From NCBI GenBank assembly GCA_949841595.1, contig CATKZB010000006.1, forward strand, positions 1-64,000: 64,000 nt of DNA. The letters are read 5' to 3'. The position numbers and the translations under genes are program-made. The DNA comes from an uncultured Christensenella sp. (lineage in GTDB: Bacteria > Bacillota > Clostridia > Christensenellales > UBA1242). This document shows, piece by piece, positions 42,125 to 52,900 of the stretch. The notes under the pieces were generated by a model. The model was not told where the DNA came from. It saw nothing but the letters and a program-made list of their open reading frames with translations, and ran no database searches. Position 1 is the stretch's first letter. Every line of letters starts with the position of its first letter.

Positions 42125-43273
42125 ATGCAAAAATTTACAAAAGAATTCAAATTGAAAGTTGTTGATGAATATCAAAATGGAGTATCTTGCAAAGAACTAT
42201 GCACCAAGTATTCCATACCAAAAACCTGTTTGTATGATTGGTTAAAGTTATATAAAATCAATACTACAAAAGATAAAAATTGTTTTACTTATGAACAATT
42301 TATAAACTTGCAAAAACAATTGGCAAAAACAAAACAAGAACTTGAAATTATAAAATTGTCAAACTGTTTGCCTTCCTCTCCGATAAGACAAAAGGAAGAA
42401 GCAATTGAAAAATTGATAGGCATATTCCCTATTAAAATAATGTGCAGAGTTTTACAATTGCCATCCGCAACATTTTTTAATTATCTCTATCGAAGAGTAA
42501 AAGTTACGCAATATGAAATTTGGGATAATTATCTAAAAGATGAAATAATGAAAGTATTCAATGAAAGTCAACAAAGGTTTAGTGCTAATAAAATCTACAT
42601 AAAACTAAAAACTATAGGGATAAACACAACTCCAGAAAAAGTAGCTATTTTAATGAAAGAAATGGGTATTAAAAGTAAGCAATGCAGGAAGAAAACTTTT
42701 ACCCCGCAAAAGAATAAATTCAAATTTTGTTGGAATCATCTCAAAAGATAATTCACTCAAACAGAACCTAACAAATTTTGGGTTGGCGATATAACAATGA
42801 TTAGAGTTGCAAGTGTAAAATTTTACCTATGTGTCATTATTGATTTATTCTCTCGTAAAGTGATTGCCTACCGTCTTTCAAGTCAAGAAAATTCAAGTTT
42901 AGCAGTAAAAACATTTAAAGATGCTTATGAAATGCGAGGTCGACCTGTTGGGCTATCGTTTCACAGTGATCAAGGATTGCAATACACTAATCAAGAATTT
43001 CGTGACCTACTCCACTCTCTTAAAGTAAAACAATCATTCTCAAATAAAGGCAACCCTTATGACAATGCACCAATGGAATCATTCTTTTCTAGTTTTAAAC
43101 GCGAAGAAATCAATGCTAACAATTTCGAATATTTTGAGGAATTAAAAGAATGTGTTGACTCATATATGCAGTATTATAACGATTATCGACCTCATGAAAC
43201 ATTAAAAAACAAAACACCTAACCAAGTCGAAGATGACTATGCGTTAAGTGTTTTATCCGAACTTTCCGTCTAA
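42125..43273 (+). pseudogene. IS3-family (IS150-like) transposase interrupted by one in-frame stop
   Basis: A single reading frame encodes an N-terminal helix-turn-helix (MQKFTKEFKLKVVDEYQNG...PKTCLYDWLKLYK), a helical linker, an HTH_21-like region and a DDE integrase core with GDIT (first D), HSDQGLQYT (second D) and PMESFFSSFK (E). A TAA at 42749-42751 separates NHLKR from FTQTEPNKFWVGDIT with no frame change, where family members have a coding residue. CAA to TAA is a one-base change. The second fragment's next ATG (42797) lies after the first catalytic Asp, so neither piece alone is active. Terminal inverted repeats were not identified. Confidence 0.85.
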
Positions 43274-43303
43274 AAAATAAGCAGAACTTTCGTATAGTAT
43301 ATA

Positions 43304-43378
43304 TGGTGCGTCCATCAGGGCTCGAACCCGAAATCTAAGTTCCGAAGACTTATGTGATATCCATTTCACTATGGACGC
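43304..43378 (-). tRNA. tRNA-Arg (TCG), with encoded CCA
   Basis: The minus strand folds as a cloverleaf: acceptor GCGTCCA/TGGACGC, D arm GTGAAATGGATATCAC, anticodon stem TAAGT/ACTTA with loop CTTCGGA (anticodon TCG), T arm TCGGG-TTCGAGC-CCTGA, discriminator A and encoded CCA (43304-43306). It reads codon CGA. Confidence 0.95.
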
Positions 43379-43456
43379 ATAAGCGTGCATAGTATATCTC
43401 AAAAGGCTATGAACGCGTATGGGCGAACATAGCATATCTCACAAACTATGGCCGCA
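43369..43456 (-). repeat. imperfect 38-39 bp tandem repeats derived from the tRNA-Arg 5' end
   Basis: Three units start CTATGGACGC (43369), CTATGAACGC (43407) and CTATGGCCGC (43446). The first two continue with CATAGtATATCTCA / CATAGcATATCTCA and the third is partial. The first unit includes the 5' end of the tRNA itself; each has a CTATG...CATAG inverted repeat. They lie where the tRNA promoter is expected. Confidence 0.75.
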
Positions 43457-43594
43457 AATTAAGAATTTTAAATTCAGATTAATTATAATAAGAACAACTT
43501 CTTTTGTCAAATCAATAAAAAACTTTATGTTTGCTTGCTTTTTTTTTGTTTCTTGTTTAAAATAATAAAAACGAACTTTTTTAAGGAGTTTCTT

Positions 43595-45580
43595 ATGTCA
43601 AAAAAACTTAAACCAATTTTGATTTCTTTAATTATATTTTCTATTTTAGGTTATGGTGCTGGGGTTGCGTTACACTATTTCACCAAAAATCCAGCAAGTT
43701 TTGTGACATCTCTCACAACGGATTATGCATTTTTTGGATTAGGTGTGGGAGTGGTGCTCGCAATAGTTTATCTTTTTCTTTCAAAACCTAAGAAAAAATC
43801 TGATGACAAATCAAAAGGTAAAACTGCAAGTGGCGATGAAATGCAATTGTCCTACGATGCAAAATGGCTTAAGCCTGACGACATCAAAAACCAATTTGGT
43901 CTTATAACAACCACATGGTCAGCACTTCCATCTTTGAAAAACACAGGAATTGTGTTCCGAAATGTCATAGAAAATGGAAAATATCATATATCCATGAAAG
44001 ATGAATATCACTGTCTTATTATTGGTACAACAGCTTCTGGTAAAACTTCCTTATGTTTAGTTCCATCAATTCGAATTTATGCTCACTCCGGAGAAAAACC
44101 TTGTATGGTTATTTCTGACCCTAAAGGTGAGCTTTACACAAAAACAAGTAAAATCCTTGAAGATGAAGGCTACAGAGTTATAACTCTTGACCTTCGTGAT
44201 CCATTCTCTTCCACCCGTTGGAATCCTATGGATCATGCCTTTGAAACTTATCACAAAGGCAAAAACTGCAAAAACAACATCAAGAAATGCACAAACGGGA
44301 CTCGCCCAAAAGATGCTGGATACCAAGAAATCCCTGGGGAAACTTATGGAAACGAATGGTTTGGTTTTGAAGGCGTGGCTTATCCAAACGAAGATAGTTT
44401 GAGAGTTGCCGTGCAAAGTGCAGAACAAGTTTATTGTGACCTGGCTCAAAACGAACTTAGAGAAATCTGCAACACGATAGCTCCTAAGTCAAAAGCTCAA
44501 GACCCAACATGGGAAGAAGGAGCTCAAGATTACTTATATGGATGTGCACTTGCCATGCTTGAGGACAGCTTAGACCCAGAACTTGGCATGACAAAAGAAA
44601 AATTCAATTTCTTTAATCTTTATAAAATTGCCACTTTCCGTGACCCAGATGCTGAAGCTCCTTTTGAAACTGTCAGAAAATATCTGTTGCAAGGCCGTGA
44701 TGAAGCAACTTCAACAGTTCCAAACCTTACTTCTGCCGTAATCAACAACTCTCCAAACACCACAAAATCTTATATTGGTGTTTTGAATGGAAAAATTTCA
44801 TTTATGAACGACATTGGTATTTCCTATTTGACCTCTCAAAGCGACATAAGTTTTGACGATTTCACAAATCAACCAACAGCATTCTATCTTATCATACCTG
44901 ATGACAGAGAAGAAAGACACAACTTGGCAATCTTGTGCTTGTCTCAGCTTTACAAAAGATTGGTTGACAAAGCAAACACTTATCATGACAAAAAACTTCC
45001 TAAACATGTTTATTTCATCTTGGAAGAATTTGGTAACTTGCCACCTATTCCAAAATTTGATAGCATGATCACCGTATCGCGTGGAAGAAATATTCTCTAC
45101 GAAATGGCAGTCCAATCATACACTCAGCTTGAAACAAAATATGGACAAGATTCGTCAAAAACAATCATTGGAAACTGCAACGCTCAAATCTACATCGGAA
45201 CTGATGACCAACCTACACGTGACAGTTTTTCAAAGATGTGTGGGGATGTTCAACTTTTACATGAAGAAACAAGCACATCCAAAAACGAAAAAGACAAAGA
45301 TGGAAAGAGCACAAACACAAGCACGCAAAGAACAACAAGAGCTCTCATCACTCCATACGAACTCGGTCAACTTCCTTTTGGAACAGTCATTGTCAAACTC
45401 TTCAGATACAACCCTATGAAGCTTTCATTGACAAGATATGACAAAGTTCCATTCTTCTATAAAAAAGACGCAGAAAAACAAATTGGAATTATGAAGAGTT
45501 TGGACACAGCAAAAGTTTATTATGATATCAAAATGCGTAATAAAAAAGTTTTGAAATCAAATCCTTTTGCAAATTTCTAA
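43595..45580 (+). CDS. VirD4/TraG-type conjugative coupling ATPase, isolated
   Basis: This 661-residue protein has two N-terminal transmembrane helices (about 6-28 and 43-62), Walker A GTTASGKT near 144, SDPKGELY, the conserved RWNPMDHA segment and Walker B VYFILEEFGNLPPIP near 472. This is the standard type IV coupling protein family. The start at 43595 has AAGGAG 7 nt upstream. No relaxase, VirB4 or other conjugation gene is nearby, and the gene has its own terminator, so it is an orphan. Some spore formers and mollicutes keep such genes chromosomally. It may export DNA or protein. Confidence 0.92.
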   Translation: MSKKLKPILISLIIFSILGYGAGVALHYFTKNPASFVTSLTTDYAFFGLGVGVVLAIVYLFLSKPKKKSDDKSKGKTASGDEMQLSYDAKWLKPDDIKNQFGLITTTWSALPSLKNTGIVFRNVIENGKYHISMKDEYHCLIIGTTASGKTSLCLVPSIRIYAHSGEKPCMVISDPKGELYTKTSKILEDEGYRVITLDLRDPFSSTRWNPMDHAFETYHKGKNCKNNIKKCTNGTRPKDAGYQEIPGETYGNEWFGFEGVAYPNEDSLRVAVQSAEQVYCDLAQNELREICNTIAPKSKAQDPTWEEGAQDYLYGCALAMLEDSLDPELGMTKEKFNFFNLYKIATFRDPDAEAPFETVRKYLLQGRDEATSTVPNLTSAVINNSPNTTKSYIGVLNGKISFMNDIGISYLTSQSDISFDDFTNQPTAFYLIIPDDREERHNLAILCLSQLYKRLVDKANTYHDKKLPKHVYFILEEFGNLPPIPKFDSMITVSRGRNILYEMAVQSYTQLETKYGQDSSKTIIGNCNAQIYIGTDDQPTRDSFSKMCGDVQLLHEETSTSKNEKDKDGKSTNTSTQRTTRALITPYELGQLPFGTVIVKLFRYNPMKLSLTRYDKVPFFYKKDAEKQIGIMKSLDTAKVYYDIKMRNKKVLKSNPFANF

Positions 45581-45590
45581 AAAAAGAAAA

Positions 45591-45619
45591 ACATATACAT
45601 TTCAAGTATATGTTTTATT
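45591..45619. terminator. bidirectional terminator
   Basis: ACATATAC (45591-45598) pairs with GTATATGT (45606-45613), flanked by A- and T-runs, between the coupling-protein gene and the convergent hypothetical gene. Confidence 0.8.
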
Positions 45620-46460
45620 TTTTGTCTTTTTCCACAGACTTAGATTTGATTTTTTCTTGCATTTGGACTGAAAACTCTCTGTTTTTCAAGTTTTCAAGAA
45701 TTGTGTTTGTTGTCTCTATATCTTTAACTGTTGCCATGATGTTATATAAAAGAATATTTTGAGCAAATGCAAATGCAACTTTGACATTCTCTGGATCATT
45801 TGAAAATTCTTTTGCCAAATAATTTTTAAAAACTTCTCTTGTAGATTGATCAAAAATTTTTTCTTTTTCAAATCCTGGCTTATTAGAATTAAGTTCCATA
45901 ACTTTTTCATAAGCTATTATTTTCCTTAACCCACTTGACGTTTTGCATTCTTTCATCGCAGAGGTTAAAGCAAGATTTTTTAATTTATAAAATTTTTTTG
46001 TCAAAGCTTTACTTTTTATGGCTTGCCATTTCTTTTTTTTCTGTTCAACTTTTTTTATAAGGCTTGGATCTAATTTGACCTCTTGCTGTAAAGTCTTTGC
46101 TTTTCGACTTTCATAAAGAATTGCCACCTCGCAGTCTGCAAGTTCATTCCTTGCTTCTGCAACTCTTTTATCAAGTTGATCATAATCTTCTTTCTTTTCA
46201 AGCCTTGTTTTATAAGCCAAAACCATAAGCTCATCAGAATTTAAAATCTGTTTGCTCTTTAAATTTTTTAGATGCCTTTCTATTTCAATGTTTTTAACAT
46301 TATATTGTGAATATTGAAAATAATATTTCAGAGCATCAATTTGCCCTAGCTCTGCCAAGCAAGTCAAATCATCAAATATTTCATCTATATTGGCCGAAAT
46401 AAGAAATTTGGACCATAATGTTATAAAATCATTGTCAAGGCTACTTAATATATAATTCAT
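45615..46460 (-). CDS. hypothetical helical protein
   Basis: This 281-residue protein is highly charged and almost wholly helical, with a coiled region near 85-150 (EKKEDYDQLDKRVAEARNELADCE...KKVEQKKKKWQAIKSKA) and basic C-terminus (KIKSKSVEKDKK). There is no signal or transmembrane segment. AAAGGA lies upstream of the ATG. No family is recognised. Confidence 0.65.
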   Translation of the reverse strand: MNYILSSLDNDFITLWSKFLISANIDEIFDDLTCLAELGQIDALKYYFQYSQYNVKNIEIERHLKNLKSKQILNSDELMVLAYKTRLEKKEDYDQLDKRVAEARNELADCEVAILYESRKAKTLQQEVKLDPSLIKKVEQKKKKWQAIKSKALTKKFYKLKNLALTSAMKECKTSSGLRKIIAYEKVMELNSNKPGFEKEKIFDQSTREVFKNYLAKEFSNDPENVKVAFAFAQNILLYNIMATVKDIETTNTILENLKNREFSVQMQEKIKSKSVEKDKK

Positions 46461-46515
46461 TATACCGTCCTTTTAGCCACCCCTCAATTATATACTTATG
46501 AAGGTGGCTTTGTCA

Positions 46516-47049
46516 ATGGTGCAGACAAATTTGTTTAGCAATTTTCATTTTTGTGTCATAAAAGATTATATGGAAAATATATATAACGACGAACTTCTAC
46601 CAGAAGATTTTGAGGCTGTTGCCCGAGCTTACTCTGCTTCTTTAAAAAACAAAGGCTTTATATTTGTACGTTTGGAAGAAGAAGAGTATAACTTATTAAT
46701 TGGTGAAATTTTTGTTTTATTAGCGAAAATGAAAGCCTGCTTAGAAAGATTGCAAAATTGTCTGGAATCTGACAGACTTTTGTGTCGTCTCGAAAATGCT
46801 GAAGAAACTTTAAGAGAACGCTTTGCAAACAAAAAACCACACAAGTTTGTCTGTGTGGAAGATGAAAACAACACATTCTTAAGTCTTGTTTCAATTGAAA
46901 ACATGTTGATTATCAAACTTATGCTTCTTGCCACAAAAAGTGGAGAACTTGAACTGTGCAACGAGATAACAATAAGTATAACCAGCATTTTCGCAGAAAG
47001 TTTTTCTTGCGAAGGGTTTATTGTTGACACAGATTTTCATCAAAACTAA
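46516..47049 (+). CDS. hypothetical acidic protein
   Basis: This protein of about 177 residues has a helical, Leu/Glu-rich body (YNLLIGEIFVLLAKMKACLERLQNCLESDRLLCRLENAEETLRERF). The start is uncertain: ATG at 46516 has GAAGGTGG upstream, but 46498 and 46570 are also in frame and the conserved-looking part begins at 46570 (MENIYNDELLPEDF). No family is recognised. It overlaps the end of the convergent next gene by 4 nt. Confidence 0.55.
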   Translation: MVQTNLFSNFHFCVIKDYMENIYNDELLPEDFEAVARAYSASLKNKGFIFVRLEEEEYNLLIGEIFVLLAKMKACLERLQNCLESDRLLCRLENAEETLRERFANKKPHKFVCVEDENNTFLSLVSIENMLIIKLMLLATKSGELELCNEITISITSIFAESFSCEGFIVDTDFHQN

Positions 47050-47594
47050 CTGACCAAAAATTCAACCACTCTTGGCAAGCATCTTTCCATTGCCGAAACA
47101 AAAATTCTGTTTTTTTCTGGAGTGTATGTTGAAGGTTTATTTTTTATCAATATTAAATCTTTTGGATTAAGTTTAAGTTCGTCTACAATTCCTTCACATA
47201 TCAAGTTGCTTATCACCATAATGGCATTCTCTTTTGTGATATTTTTGCGTCTTATTGCTTGTTTCAGCAATTCCTCATCATAAATAATCGCATCCAGTGC
47301 CACATTAAAGAAAAATTGCAATTTTTCTAGTGCAAATTCGTTTCCATTTGCACCAGCCAAAATTTGCCATGACATATAGTATTCAAAATTTGGGACAAGC
47401 AAATCTTCAAAACCCTTATTGAAAAAATATGCCACGCAGTCTTGTGCCACACAATCTCCTTCCAAAGCTTTGGTGCAAACTTCGGTGAAGGTTTCCACAA
47501 ATTCTCCTCTGTCAGCACTATCAATAATTTCTCTTCTATATCTGACAAACCCATTAAACGCTTGTTGTCTTTTTGTAAAATCTCTGTAATCCAA
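47046..47594 (-). CDS. hypothetical helical protein
   Basis: This 182-residue protein begins MDYRDFTKRQQAFNGFVRYRREI and has several Cys in the first half (EVCTKALEGDCVAQDCVAYFF), arranged like a Sel1/TPR-type helical repeat. The remainder is helical with no membrane segment. TAGGAG lies upstream of the ATG. No firm family assignment. Confidence 0.65.
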   Translation of the reverse strand: MDYRDFTKRQQAFNGFVRYRREIIDSADRGEFVETFTEVCTKALEGDCVAQDCVAYFFNKGFEDLLVPNFEYYMSWQILAGANGNEFALEKLQFFFNVALDAIIYDEELLKQAIRRKNITKENAIMVISNLICEGIVDELKLNPKDLILIKNKPSTYTPEKNRIFVSAMERCLPRVVEFLVS

Positions 47595-47663
47595 TTTTTT
47601 CTCCTATAAAAATTATAACTAAACAAAAGAAAAAACACAAATAAAATTTAGAGATTTAGTCAC

Positions 47664-48461
47664 TTAAGCATTAGATGAGTTTATTGATTTTGTCAATTTT
47701 TGCTGTTTTGCCAATATATAACAATCCGTGATTGCAATCTCGCACATCGGAACTGCCAAAATAACAAAGTCAAGCAAACCTGCCATAAGCACAAGAACAA
47801 TATAAATTGTGCTTGGCACAACCAAAAATAAATCGAAAAGAAGTATAATTGAAAAAACAAAAGTCATAGAAATACAAACTGACGCTGCAGAAAGAAGCAT
47901 ATAGAAAAACATTTGCCATCGATAGCCAATTGCAAGTTCTTTACTAAGCATCAAAACGCCTTTGACATCTAATTCATCGCTTTCTTTGATTATCAGACAT
48001 GAAAAAGCATAGTTGAGAGCACATATAACACCTGGAACTATCAGAAACAGACTCCAAAACAGAATCATAAATATTTTGACTATTGCCGTGCAAAAAATTT
48101 TGACATATTTTTTTATTGAAACAAACAAATCTTCATATTTGCATGGTTTGTTTGTTTCTTTATTAAGCACAAACCCGTAAAGACCTACTTCAAAATAAAT
48201 AAAAACCAAAAATGGCAACGCCAAACTTAAAACTGGAATAAACGCAGATAGAGCTACTGCTGTCAAAGCAATTAAATTTGCCAAAATGACATCATAGACA
48301 GTTTTATCAGAATTTTCAACAAACAGTTTTGCATTGCTTTGCTCTTCTTTCTCTGCCACAACTTTCGGTTTTGCTGAAACTTTCACTGTTTGTGCTTTAG
48401 GCTTATACACCCGTTTTTGTTTTGTTTTTGGGTTAGCTTTTTTAGTTTTATCTTCACTCAT
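47664..48461 (-). CDS. DUF975-like multi-pass membrane protein
   Basis: This 265-residue protein has a Lys-rich cytosolic N-terminus (1-55) and about five transmembrane helices. The segment FLIVPGVICALNYAFSCLIIKESDELDVKGVLMLSKELAIGYRWQMF matches the DUF975 pattern (IPGI..., DNP..., A...LSKE.M.G..W..F). These are Firmicute membrane proteins of unknown function. It is upstream of the cardiolipin synthase gene on the same strand, separated by a terminator. Confidence 0.75.
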   Translation of the reverse strand: MSEDKTKKANPKTKQKRVYKPKAQTVKVSAKPKVVAEKEEQSNAKLFVENSDKTVYDVILANLIALTAVALSAFIPVLSLALPFLVFIYFEVGLYGFVLNKETNKPCKYEDLFVSIKKYVKIFCTAIVKIFMILFWSLFLIVPGVICALNYAFSCLIIKESDELDVKGVLMLSKELAIGYRWQMFFYMLLSAASVCISMTFVFSIILLFDLFLVVPSTIYIVLVLMAGLLDFVILAVPMCEIAITDCYILAKQQKLTKSINSSNA

Positions 48462-48508
48462 AAGAGAATTATTTCAAACTTGACGTTTTCTATTCAATAA
48501 TGAATAAA

Positions 48509-48532
48509 AAAACAGCCCTTTCGCTGTTTTTT
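48509..48532. terminator. hairpin terminator
   Basis: AAAACAGC/GCTGTTTT stem with a 6-nt loop and flanking A- and T-runs, overlapping the stop of the cardiolipin synthase gene. Confidence 0.8.
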
Positions 48533-49982
48533 ATAAAATTGGAGAAAACAATCTAAACAATGCTTGAGCAAACTTGGTAAGCCATTTCTTTTTTTTGAAA
48601 AAGTTTATATCTGCTTCAAAACAATGCTTTAGGTCTTCTTCAAAATAAGTTTTATATTCTTCGTTAAGTTTTTCTGAATATAAAATCACTGTGTCTTCAA
48701 AATTTAAACCAAAAGAACGGTTGTCAATGTTGCAAGTTCCAACAGAAAGTTTGTTGTCATCAATGACCAGTGTTTTGCTATGCAAAAAACCATCATAAAT
48801 ATAAACATCCACGCCCATTTCCACCATATCTTTCAAATAAGACAACGATGTCCACATGACAGTTTTATGATCTGGTTTTCTTGGAATCATAATTTTGACT
48901 TTAACGCCACTTGCAATAGCAATTCTGATTGCTGAAATAAATGCTTCATCAGGAACAAAATACGGAGTTTGAATAAGAACTTCTTTTTTTGCATTTGTGA
49001 TCAGTTTAATATATGTTTCTTTGATATATTGCACTTGATTATCTGGTCCAGAAGTCAAAACTTGCAGATAAGCATCTCCAAACTGTTCAGGTTTTGGAAA
49101 CAATCCTTGCTCGATGTATTCTTTTGAAGAAAATGTTTCTTTTTTTACATATCGCCAGTCATTTAAGAAAATGTTTTGCAAAACATAGACACCTGTTCCC
49201 ACAATTCTTATGTGAGTATCTCTCCAAGGAGAAAGTTTCTTTTTCTTTCCCATATGATCGTCACGAATGTTGATTCCACCAGTGTAAGCAATTTTCCCAT
49301 CAATCACAACTATTTTTTTGTGATTTCGATAATTAAGTTTCATGTTAATCATACGAATGTGCATGAAAGGAGGGAAAAATTCAGCCACTTCTCCTCCGGC
49401 TTTTTTAAGCTTACGGAAAAAACGTCTTGGTGCACCCAAACAACCCACAGAGTCATAGATAAGTTTCACCTTAACGCCTTCCTTGGCTTTTTTGATAAGC
49501 ACATTCATAACACGCTTTCCAACCTTGTCATCAGCAAAAATATAATATTCAATGTTGATTGAATCTTTTGCATTTTCAAGATCTTCAACAAGTGCGTTGA
49601 TTTTGTCTTCACCCCACAAGAAAAACTTAACGTCATTTGCAGGGCAAAGAATGCTTCCATAATTGTAACAAAGTTTCACAAGTTCAACATCTTCGTCCAT
49701 AATGTCTTTAATTTCATTTGCAGAAACAAGATAGTCTCTTATCTGCTTGTCATACTCCACTTCATAAAGCTTATGGCGAGAGATCATTTTTCTAATTCTG
49801 ATAGAAAGTCCACTTCCGAAAATACCATAGATAATGTACCCTATTCCCGGCAAAAGTGTGACAACTGTAAGCCAACTTATCACACTAGATAATTTTTTTC
49901 TTTCAAAAAATATCATTGAAAGCATAAGAAGAAAGTTTAAACTTAGATAGGCAAAAAACGCCCAAAACATAATTCTCATCAT
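48531..49982 (-). CDS. cls: cardiolipin synthase
   Basis: This 483-residue phospholipase D-superfamily enzyme has two N-terminal transmembrane helices (about 3-25 and 33-54) and two HKD motifs: NYRNHKKIVVIDGKIAYTGG near 214 and HSKTLVIDDNKLSVGTCNIDNRSF near 396. It joins two phosphatidylglycerol molecules to make cardiolipin. Length and order match bacterial ClsA/Cls. GAGG lies about 8 nt before the ATG. Confidence 0.95.
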   Translation of the reverse strand: MMRIMFWAFFAYLSLNFLLMLSMIFFERKKLSSVISWLTVVTLLPGIGYIIYGIFGSGLSIRIRKMISRHKLYEVEYDKQIRDYLVSANEIKDIMDEDVELVKLCYNYGSILCPANDVKFFLWGEDKINALVEDLENAKDSINIEYYIFADDKVGKRVMNVLIKKAKEGVKVKLIYDSVGCLGAPRRFFRKLKKAGGEVAEFFPPFMHIRMINMKLNYRNHKKIVVIDGKIAYTGGINIRDDHMGKKKKLSPWRDTHIRIVGTGVYVLQNIFLNDWRYVKKETFSSKEYIEQGLFPKPEQFGDAYLQVLTSGPDNQVQYIKETYIKLITNAKKEVLIQTPYFVPDEAFISAIRIAIASGVKVKIMIPRKPDHKTVMWTSLSYLKDMVEMGVDVYIYDGFLHSKTLVIDDNKLSVGTCNIDNRSFGLNFEDTVILYSEKLNEEYKTYFEEDLKHCFEADINFFKKKKWLTKFAQALFRLFSPIL

Positions 49983-49995
49983 AGTTTTTTACCTC

Positions 49996-52900
49996 TTAAA
50001 CAGCTTCTTCTTGCTCTAGATTGAACGCTACTGATATTCTATAATTTGTGTTACCCACTTTAATATAATAAAATTTTACACAACTTTCTGCCACAGTCAC
50101 ACTGTTTTTTAGAGTCAAAAATTCACAAAGATTTTTTCCAGCAGAATCTTTAATAATTTCAGGAGCGTAATATAAAACACTGTTTTTATCATCTTCAGCA
50201 AGCCCCAAGGCATTCTTCACATCTTGATCGAATTGTGAAAGATTCCATGTTCCTGCAGTCACAGTTTTTTCAACAGTAACTCTATCTTTTGGAGAAACCA
50301 ATTGAATAAAGCGCCAATTTTTATCTACTTTCACTAAAATATTTTTAATTTCACCTGCTTGCAATGACAATGTTTCTATCTTTTTAACTTTTCCATTTTC
50401 AAAAGCAAAATATTCCGATGTTTGACTTTCACTTAAATTCAAGATCTCTTTTGCAATCGGATCAAGAATTTCAGTAGAAGGTCCATTTGTAAAATCAAAA
50501 TAGATCATATTTTTTTCAATAGAAATATAGAAATTCAAAAGATAATAACTGTCTCCGACTTTCACATAATACGTCTTTTGAACATTTTCAACCAAAGATA
50601 TTGTTTCAACTCTTGACAGAACGCCTGTTGCTGATAATTCATAATACGTGATATCTGTAACATTTGTTCCCAAGGTTTCATTCACAGTTTTGTTCAGCTC
50701 TGATAATGAGAATGCTATGTTAGCATCAGCTTGGTGAACAATATCTTTGTTTGCTTTATATACATAGAATGTGAATTTGAATTTAAAGAATTGTTCGTTT
50801 GCCGGATCTTTTGCATTAATTGCAAAATAAGTTTTTGTGACAACTGATTTATCGCCAGCTGTTTCATTCCCTGCTGAAGACAAAACCCCGTTTTCATCAA
50901 TATCATACAAAGATATGTTGTCTGAGATAATTGAATTGTTTGTTGTTGAAAGAGATTTTGCAATCATATCTCTTGCCTTCACTGAAATGTTATCTTCAGA
51001 AGAAATGAAATCTGTCATTTCAGTCACATTTGCAGAAATCATATTCCAAGTGATTGTCCATTTTTTCATTGTGCTGATGCTGCCGTCTTCATTTCTTGTA
51101 ACAACAATGTAATTTGAATTAATGCTTTCGCCAACATTCTTTGTAAATTGTTCATAAACAATTTTTGAAATAGTGTTGTTAGATTTATTAATTTTGTAAA
51201 ATTCAGAGCCTGTTTCCAAGTCGGACAATCTGAAATCTATATATGGTCTAATTGCAATTTCTCTTGAGTCAGTGCCATCATAAACATAATAGGTTCTTGT
51301 CAAAACTTTTGAAGAAGTTTCAGTTTTCACTAAATATGTTTTTGTAAATATTCCGATTTCGTTACTTGTAAACTCAGTTTTTTGAGTTATCTCGTTATTT
51401 TCTCCAAGTTCATACCATGTTTCTCCAGGGCCAACAGGTAATGTTGTTTCCCCTTTTACAACATCAACTTGTTGATCTTCTCTTACAGCTGTGTCATAAA
51501 CAAATAGTGTGAATTTAAGTTTTTTATATGTTATTGCACCTTCCACTCTTCCTGACACAACAACTTCAACATCAAACTCACCAGATGTGTTAAATTGCCA
51601 AGAATCAAGATTGTCAAAGTGAACAACATTTTCTCCTATCTTAACAATACGGAATCTCTTGTTTGCCATATTTGGAATATCGCTCACACCATCAAACAAA
51701 TCTTCAAAAACTAATGTTCCTCCAACAGGGATTGTATAATCTTTACTACATACTATTTCACTAGGAGTGGCTGTATTGAAATTGTTAACGCTATAGCACA
51801 ATTGATAATTATTTGGTATAGCAATTAAACAATTATTCCACAATTCTACAGTGTTTCCACCCTGACAAAGTTCGTTGTTTTTTCGATTTTGATCTAAATA
51901 AATTCTGAATGTTCCTAGTTTAAGTCTTGTTGAGTTTGTTTCAAAGTTTCCGTCTTGTCCAGAGACTTTCATGTAAACATTAATTGTTATAGTGTGTGTT
52001 CTCACATCAAAATCTTCCGTTGTGGTTATCGTTCCAAATTCGTCAATAAATGCTGAACCTGCACCCACTGAAGATCCATTTCCGTTGTCAACTGAATTTA
52101 TTTCATACACAAATTTGTGATAATCTTGTCCACTCAAGTTAGGCGTCTTCTTTTCGTTTTTGAAGGTATATAGTTCAATATCATTTGCCCATTGATCTCT
52201 TCTGATAACATAATATTGTGAATTGCCATCATCAGCTTTTATTGTGTAATAATCATCAATCTGATAGTATGGATTTCCTTGAGTGTCGGTCGTTGGATGA
52301 GTTGCTTTTGAAAACTCTGGATAAACTTCAAAGGTTTCAACTTGTTGGTAAATTTGTCTATTTTCAGCCACTAAGAAGTACAATGTTTCTGTTTTATAAT
52401 TTGAAGAGTTCAACTCTGCCACGTCTTCAATGTTAAGTGTAATGCTTGAGTAATCTGCAATGCCTATAGGTAAATTATCCAACTCTGAAACATAATAATT
52501 GGCAAAGTTGTTATAACTTATGACTTCAATATATTCTTCATTGTTCTTTATATAATAAGTTTTATTCTTATCAACGTCCGTGTCTTTAGATTGCTTATAG
52601 ATTTCTCCGTCTTTCTCAAAGTATGAGCCCAACTTGTTTGCATCTATAATATCTGTTTTAATTGTGTAATTATTATCCGAAGTTTTCTCGTAATATACAT
52701 GAGAAGAATTAAAGTCTTTTGCACAAACATATTTTTTATTATTGCTATTTAAAGCGTTTCCATTATAAGCAAATGAACATTTGCCATTTTCTTCTTTAAC
52801 ATTAACAAAAACTGATTTTGTAGTATCAAGATTTTCTGTGAGAGATGATATGCTTGCTGAGATACCTACATACTCAGTGATTGCATAAGGTTTGTTGTTG

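Noticed and set aside
43369..43456. CRISPR-like array
   Set aside because: Units are imperfect and contiguous without spacers; they are tandem repeats.
43595..45580. An integrative conjugative element around the VirD4-like gene
   Set aside because: No relaxase, VirB4, lytic transglycosylase or integrase nearby and no flanking repeats.
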